Assembly (NCBI GenBank): GCA_903937385.1
Contig: CAIZZF010000028.1
Span: 1 to 35,735, forward strand
Length of the DNA: 35,735 nt
Direction: 5' to 3'
From: an uncultured Holophagaceae bacterium
GTDB taxonomy: Bacteria > Acidobacteriota > Holophagae > Holophagales > Holophagaceae
Shown here: positions 31,849 through 35,735 of the stretch, one piece after another
Layout: every line of letters starts with the position of its first letter
Position numbering within the stretch: the first letter of the stretch is position 1
The notes under the pieces: model-generated
What the model saw: the letters and a program-made list of their open reading frames with translations, nothing else
Database searches by the model: none
Told to the model about the DNA's origin: nothing
Position numbers and translations under genes: made by a program

Positions 31849-32061
31849 TTAGGCGACGGGCTCGAGCTCGGCTTCGTCCTCGACGTGCTCGACCATCACC
31901 CGGACCCGGGAGGCTTCGAAGGACCGTCGGGGCATGACCTCCAGGCTGTTGATCCGCCAGCCGAGCTGACCCAGGTGGTTGAGGCCCGACTCGATCTGCT
32001 CGGGCAGGGGCTTGGCTGAATTCAGGGGGATCTCGACCATGAGGTACTGGATGTGTGACAT
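31849..32061 (-). CDS. Small conserved-looking hypothetical protein
   Basis: A 70-residue protein (MSHIQYLMVEIPLNSAKPLP, then helix QIESGLNHLGQLGWRINSL, then RVRVMVEHVEDEAELEPVA). The beta-helix-beta pattern with GLNxLGxxGWxINSLE resembles DUF4177-type small proteins, which have W-containing sequence GWELV. ATG 32061 has AAGGAGGGG upstream; the longer frame from 32151 lacks a ribosome site. It lies on its own between the kinase and DUF488 genes. Function unknown. Confidence 0.7.
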   Translation of the reverse strand: MSHIQYLMVEIPLNSAKPLPEQIESGLNHLGQLGWRINSLEVMPRRSFEASRVRVMVEHVEDEAELEPVA

Positions 32062-32226
32062 GGACCCCTCCTTGCCTGAAGTATCGGTGGCGGGTGTAAC
32101 GTGCTTGTGTCTTTCCTGTCCCGTGTCTGCCACATGGAAAAGGGTTACCACATCGAAATCGGGCGCTCTGACCGCCGCCGAGGGACACCCCTCCTCTTGA
32201 GTCCCGCCCTCCTGCCGAGGTCTGCC

Positions 32227-32259
32227 ATGAACAAGCTGCTCTTCTTCTCGGTCTTCTGA
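32227..32259 (+). other. Possible 10-codon leader ORF (MNKLLFFSVF) upstream of DUF488
   Basis: ATG 32227 with GAGG upstream encodes ten residues and stops at TGA (32257-32259), whose last base begins the AGGAGG of the next gene. A ribosome ending here would sit on that site, so it could couple or regulate translation. Short enough to be chance. Confidence 0.25.
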
Positions 32260-32270
32260 GGAGGTCCCCC

Positions 32271-32663
32271 GTGGTCATGCGCATCGTCAGGCTGGGCACA
32301 CCGCGGGTTGCTGGAGAGGGTCTCCGCATTGGCACGGTGCGCCGTCCCCCCCGGGGCGTGCCCAAGGCCGAGTTCGCCACGCGGGACTTCTACGACGTCT
32401 GGCTGCCGAACTTGGCGCCGAGCGCCGAGACCATGAAGCTGGGCCAGGTCGCGGAAACGCCCGCCCAGTGGGCGGCCTTTACGAGACAATTCCGCGCCGA
32501 GCTGGCCACGCCCGAGCAAGGCCACCTGCTTGAGCTGCTGGCCGCCTTGTCCCACCGGAGCGACTTCTCGGTGGGCTGCTACTGTGAGGACGAGGCCCAC
32601 TGCCACCGGTCCGTGCTGCGCGCCCTCCTGCTTGAACGGGGCGCACGGCTGGCCGAACCCTGA
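32271..32663 (+). CDS. DUF488-family protein
   Basis: A 130-residue protein with the DUF488 signature: the N-terminal RIVRLGTPR and RRPPRGVPKAEFATRDFYDVWLPNLAPS, and the C-terminal VGCYCEDEAHCHRSVLRALL (CxxxxxxCHR box, residues about 101-121). DUF488 proteins are of unknown function; a nucleotide-processing or DNA-repair related role has been suggested from the conserved CHR box. GTG 32271 is chosen because AGGAGG ends six bases before; an ATG at 32277 is possible. It is followed, 51 bp later, by a thioesterase gene in the same direction. Confidence 0.82.
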   Translation: MVMRIVRLGTPRVAGEGLRIGTVRRPPRGVPKAEFATRDFYDVWLPNLAPSAETMKLGQVAETPAQWAAFTRQFRAELATPEQGHLLELLAALSHRSDFSVGCYCEDEAHCHRSVLRALLLERGARLAEP

Positions 32664-32714
32664 GGATCGGAAGCCACCTCTGCCCTTGCCATCGCTGATC
32701 CCTTCGAGGTTCCC

Positions 32715-33134
32715 ATGCTCACGCCAGACAGCTTCAACCAACGCGGAGCGGACTGTCTCCCGGGTCAGCTCGGCATGGTCATTACCCACGTGGCCAAGGG
32801 CGAGCTGCGCATTGAGCTGCCGGTCACCCGGAAGCTCATGGCGCCCAACGGCTTCCTGCACGCGGGCAGCGTGGTGGCCCTGGCGGACACGGCCGCGGGC
32901 TACGGCTGCATCGCCAGCCTGCCCGAGGGCGCGGCGGGCTTCACGACCATCGAGCTGAAGTCCAACCACCTGGGCACCGCCCGGGAGGGCACCCTCGATT
33001 GCGTGGCCAAGGCCGTGCATCTCGGCAAGACCACCCAGGTCTGGGACGCGGTGGTCAGCCACCGCGAGACGGGCAAGACCCTGGCCCTCTTCCGCTGCAC
33101 CCAGATGGTGCTGATGGCGAAGCCCAAGGCCTGA
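32715..33134 (+). CDS. PaaI-family hotdog thioesterase
   Basis: A 139-residue single hotdog domain. The helix motif APNGFLHAGSVVALADTAAGYGC (quoted in part: NGFLHAGSVVALADTA, residues about 44-60) places the catalytic Asp of the PaaI/YbgC-like acyl-CoA thioesterases, followed by IELKSNHLGTAREGTLDC and KTTQVWDAVVSHRETGKTLALFR. PaaI-type enzymes hydrolyse phenylacetyl- or hydroxybenzoyl-CoA and short acyl-CoAs. GAGG precedes ATG 32715. It ends eight bases before the convergent ABC gene. Confidence 0.86.
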   Translation: MLTPDSFNQRGADCLPGQLGMVITHVAKGELRIELPVTRKLMAPNGFLHAGSVVALADTAAGYGCIASLPEGAAGFTTIELKSNHLGTAREGTLDCVAKAVHLGKTTQVWDAVVSHRETGKTLALFRCTQMVLMAKPKA

Positions 33135-33141
33135 GCCGCCC

Positions 33142-33921
33142 TCACCAGAGACCGTAGCGGCCGTCCTCCCGCTCGACCCGCAGGGGCATCCCAAACAGCT
33201 TCGATAGCACCGGGGCCGAGAGCATCTCCTCGACGGGCCCGTCCCGGTGGACGCGGCCGTCCTTGAGCAGCACCGCCCGGGTGATCTCGGGAATCACGTC
33301 TGCGATGGTGTGGGTGACCATGACGATGGTGCGGCCCTCCCGGGCCAGCTTGCGGACGATCTCGCGGAACTCGTGGGCCGCCCGGAAGTCCAGGCTGTTG
33401 GTGGGCTCGTCCAGCAGCAGCGCCACCGGGTCGTGGACCAGCGCCCGGCCGATGAGCAGGCGCCGGGCCTCGCCCGAGGACATCTCCCGGATGGGCCGGT
33501 CCGCCAGGTGGGCCACCTCCAGCAGCTCCAGCACCGCCCTGGCCTTGGCCTCCATGGCCGGGGTGACCTGGTGGGCGGGCCAGAGGCCGATGCTGCTGAA
33601 GAAGCCGGAGAGGATGGCCTCGAAGGCGGTGATGGGCCGGGCGTAGGTGGCCTGCAGCTCGTTGGAGACCAGGCCGAAGCGGCTGCGGAGGTCGAAGACA
33701 TCCCAGACCTCCTCGCCGAAGCAGCGGCAGACGGTGCCTTCGGTGGCCAAAGGGTAGAGCTCCCTGGTGATCACCTTGATGAGCGTGGACTTGCCGGAGC
33801 CGTTGGGGCCGATGATCGCGAGGTGCTCGCCGCGGCGGATGTCCAGGTCCAGCCCGCGCAGACCGTCCTTCTCACCGCGCCGGACGGTGACATGGCGGAG
33901 TTCCAGGAGGAGGTCGGTCAT
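33142..33921 (-). CDS. ABC transporter ATP-binding protein (lone)
   Basis: A 259-residue ABC ATPase: Walker A GPNGSGKST (38-46), Q-loop region (FGLVSNELQ), signature MSSGEARRLLIGRAL, Walker B VALLLDEPTNSLD and H-loop VTHTIADV. The sequence resembles ModF/YlmA-like ATPases that lack a partner permease nearby. No membrane or binding protein is adjacent, so the substrate is unknown; one permease could be encoded elsewhere. ATG 33921 is used (GAGGG upstream); a GTG at 33942 has none. The divergent permease gene starts 243 bp away. Confidence 0.9.
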   Translation of the reverse strand: MTDLLLELRHVTVRRGEKDGLRGLDLDIRRGEHLAIIGPNGSGKSTLIKVITRELYPLATEGTVCRCFGEEVWDVFDLRSRFGLVSNELQATYARPITAFEAILSGFFSSIGLWPAHQVTPAMEAKARAVLELLEVAHLADRPIREMSSGEARRLLIGRALVHDPVALLLDEPTNSLDFRAAHEFREIVRKLAREGRTIVMVTHTIADVIPEITRAVLLKDGRVHRDGPVEEMLSAPVLSKLFGMPLRVEREDGRYGLW

Positions 33922-34164
33922 GGCGTATCCCTCATCATGCACGCGATAAGTGCATGAATCAAAGATGTTTCAATCCTATCGGGGGGTCTCAGTTGGGGCA
34001 AAGCTTAGACTGATTCTCAAGATAGAGAAAAATTTTTCACTCATGATAAAAAAATATTGCACATTTTCTCTTCCTTCCTTAAATTCTTACCCAGGCCATC
34101 CGCTATCTATCCGATCTTCCATCCCTCCTCCATTCCTCCAAACCTCTCCCCAAAGAAGGCCGCC
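33922..34164. promoter_or_regulatory. Divergent promoter region, AT-rich, with palindrome GAAAAATTTTTC
   Basis: 243 bp between the lone ABC gene and the purine permease. It has an AT-rich core (34020-34085) with a 12-bp perfect palindrome at 34027-34038 in an otherwise GC-rich region, as expected for promoters and regulator sites. No purine riboswitch consensus was seen. Exact -35/-10 boxes are not assigned. Confidence 0.5.
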
Positions 34165-35553
34165 ATGACCCGCCCGTCTAACGTGCATCCCGTTGATGAA
34201 GTCCTCCCCGCAGGCCGGCTGACCCTGCTCGGGATCCAGCACGTGCTGGTCATGTATGCCGGTGCCGTGGCGGTGCCGCTCATCATCGGTGGCGCCCTCA
34301 AGCTCCCCAAGGAGCAGATGGCGCAGCTCATCAACGCCGACCTCTTCGCCTGCGGCGTCGTCACCCTGATCCAGGCCCTCGGTTTCTGGCGCTTCGGCAT
34401 CAAGCTCCCGGTGATGATGGGCGTCACCTTCGCCGCCGTGGGTCCCATGGTGGTCATGGCCGGCAATCCTGAGCTCGGCCTGCTGGGCATCTACGGTGCG
34501 GTCATCGGCGCCGGCGTCTTCGGCATTCTGGTCGCCCCGCTGATCAGCCGCATGCTGCCGCTCTTCCCACCGGTGGTGACAGGCACCATCATCACGGTCA
34601 TCGGTGTCTCCCTCATGCGCGTCGGCGTGAACTGGGCCGCGGGCGGCAACCCGACGATCCCCAGCCCCACGGGCCCCATCGCCAACCCGGCCTACGGCGC
34701 GCCCATCCACCTCGCCATCGCCGCCTTCGTGCTGATCTTCATCCTGCTCATCACCAAGTTCGTGAAGGGCTTCCTGGCCAATGTGGCCGTGCTCGCCGGC
34801 ATCATCGTGGGGACGATGGTCGCCATGGCCCTGGGCAAGGTGAGCTTTGTCGGCATCCACGAGGCCTCCTGGGTGGCCATCGTGCGCCCCTTCCAGTTCG
34901 GCTTCCCCAAGTTCAACCTCGTGGCCACCCTCACCATGTGCATCGTGATGATCGTGGTCATGGTCGAGTCCCTGGGCATGTTTCTGGCCCTGGGCAACAT
35001 CACGGGCCGCACCATCAGCCAGCGGGATCTCTCGGATGGCCTCCGCGTGGATGGCCTGGGCACGTTGATTGGCGGCATCTTCAACACCTTCCCCTACACC
35101 TCCTTCAGCCAGAACGTGGGCCTGGTGGGCGTGACGGGTGTCCGCAGCCGCTACGTCTGCGTCGCCGGCGGTGTGATCCTCATGCTGCTGGGCCTCCTGC
35201 CCAAGCTGGCGGTGGTCGTGGCTTCGGTGCCCTCCTTCGTCCTCGGCGGCGCGGGCATCGTGATGTTCGGCATGGTCTGCGCGACCGGCATCCGGATTCT
35301 CGGCGGCGTCGACTTCCAGAACAACCGCTTCAACCTCATCATCGTGGCCATCAGCATCGGTTTCGGCATGATCCCCATCGTGGCCGAGAAGTTCTTCGCC
35401 CAGATGCCCAAGCCCCTGTCCCCCCTGCTCCACAGCGGCATCCTGCTGGCCTCCATCGTGGCGGTCCTGCTGAACCTGTTCTTCAACCAGATCAAGTCCC
35501 TGGAAGAGGCCGGGACCGAGTCCGCGACCGCCTCTGCAAGCAGCGAAGCCTGA
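34165..35553 (+). CDS. NCS2 nucleobase permease (xanthine/uracil type)
   Basis: A 462-residue 14-TM permease of the nucleobase:cation symporter-2 family that imports xanthine, uric acid or uracil with protons. TM1 has GIQHVLVMYAGAVAVPLI; the substrate-site residues sit in VMVESLGMF (Glu268), DGLGTLIGGIFNTFPY (Asp296) and FSQNVGLVGVTGVRSRYV (Gln316-Asn317), the arrangement found in xanthine/urate transporters such as XanQ and PbuX. The FSQNVGLV form with TGVRSRYV favours xanthine over uracil. ATG 34165 is chosen; the frame from 34057 is not protein-like. A ygeW-type gene follows 55 bp later, which supports a role in purine use. Confidence 0.9.
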   Translation: MTRPSNVHPVDEVLPAGRLTLLGIQHVLVMYAGAVAVPLIIGGALKLPKEQMAQLINADLFACGVVTLIQALGFWRFGIKLPVMMGVTFAAVGPMVVMAGNPELGLLGIYGAVIGAGVFGILVAPLISRMLPLFPPVVTGTIITVIGVSLMRVGVNWAAGGNPTIPSPTGPIANPAYGAPIHLAIAAFVLIFILLITKFVKGFLANVAVLAGIIVGTMVAMALGKVSFVGIHEASWVAIVRPFQFGFPKFNLVATLTMCIVMIVVMVESLGMFLALGNITGRTISQRDLSDGLRVDGLGTLIGGIFNTFPYTSFSQNVGLVGVTGVRSRYVCVAGGVILMLLGLLPKLAVVVASVPSFVLGGAGIVMFGMVCATGIRILGGVDFQNNRFNLIIVAISIGFGMIPIVAEKFFAQMPKPLSPLLHSGILLASIVAVLLNLFFNQIKSLEEAGTESATASASSEA

Positions 35554-35608
35554 CCTTCAACCCGCACCCAACCCTCACACCCCTTCTCACCCATTCAAGG
35601 AGCCCCAA

Positions 35609-35735
35609 ATGCCGACCCTCGCCGAGAACCTGAAAGCCTTCCAGGCCCTCAAGACCGACCTCTACCAGAAGGATTTCCTGCTGACGTGGCAGCACCCTGA
35701 GGAGGAGCTGCGGGCGATCGTGACGCTGGCGGACA
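35609..35735 (+). CDS. ygeW: YgeW-type knotted carbamoyltransferase, N-terminal part
   Basis: The first 42 residues are visible. The pattern KDFLLTWQHPEEELRAIV (about 21-38) matches the N-terminus of YgeW (KDFLLTW.....EL), a trefoil-knot carbamoyltransferase found with purine-catabolism genes (ygeX, ygeY, ssnA, xdh-type). AAGGAG lies six bases before ATG 35609. The gene starts 55 bp after the xanthine-type permease on the same strand. In known clusters YgeW is thought to act near carbamoyl phosphate release from purine-derived ureido compounds; its substrate is not settled. The remainder lies beyond the window. Confidence 0.75.
   Translation, partial: MPTLAENLKAFQALKTDLYQKDFLLTWQHPEEELRAIVTLAD

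Noticed and set aside
33922-34164. Purine riboswitch upstream of the permease
   Set aside because: No conserved purine-aptamer loop sequence or TATA..GGG core could be matched in this stretch.
34087-35433. 448-codon minus-strand frame
   Set aside because: Asp/His/Glu-rich antisense product of the permease gene.

Overview
The window is a high-GC bacterial chromosome segment. Signal peptides, lipoboxes, an MCP and RND-type export point to a Gram-negative. The mix of genes (HspR, sigma factor, MeaB, CxxC-x17-CxxC protein, degenerate PilZ/receiver protein) would fit an Acidobacteriota lineage such as Holophagae/Geothrix, but that placement is inference from gene style only.

Core left part (1-15.6 kb): the end of a dnaJ overlaps an hspR-type repressor. 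Next is a tightly coupled run in which each start overlaps the previous stop (ATGA): a primary-type sigma factor, a zinc-ribbon ATPase with an unusual Walker A, a 12-TM MMPL/RND exporter and a MidA-type methyltransferase. A secreted CocE/NonD hydrolase lies opposite. Then come the agmatine pair aguA-aguB (agmatine to N-carbamoylputrescine to putrescine), a chemoreceptor, a PilZ/receiver-like protein, the MeaB GTPase, a zinc-ribbon protein and two exported hypotheticals.

Junction zone (15.6-18.0 kb): base composition drops sharply around a 423-residue protein built of three tandem RidA domains. It is flanked by gene scraps (an ExbD/TolR N-terminus and a histidine-kinase C-terminus), a perfect AT-rich palindrome and a C10 tract. 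A CMD-family protein without the redox cysteines follows.

Integrative element (18.02-26.16 kb): an 85-bp perfect direct repeat, each copy holding a complete tRNA-Pro(TGG), bounds about 8.06 kb with its own tyrosine integrase, an excisionase-like HTH protein, a prim-pol primase and a second protein carrying the primase linker and winged-helix parts; no helicase is present. Paired GGTTATCA octamers lie just inside both ends and look like integrase arm sites. The cargo is a one-strand block with three lipoproteins, a small CxxC protein and an AT-rich CPBP membrane protease. No virion genes are seen, so it looks like a small integrative element or phage satellite.

Right part (26.2-35.7 kb): host-like genes resume, with a SpoIIAA/STAS-like protein, a GH3 (NagZ-like) lipoprotein, an exported Cache-domain protein, an alpha/beta hydrolase, a PAS hybrid histidine kinase, a small conserved-looking protein, DUF488, a PaaI-like thioesterase and a lone ABC ATPase. 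The window ends with an NCS2 xanthine/uracil-type permease followed by the start of a YgeW-type knotted carbamoyltransferase, which suggests that a purine-catabolism cluster continues past the right edge.
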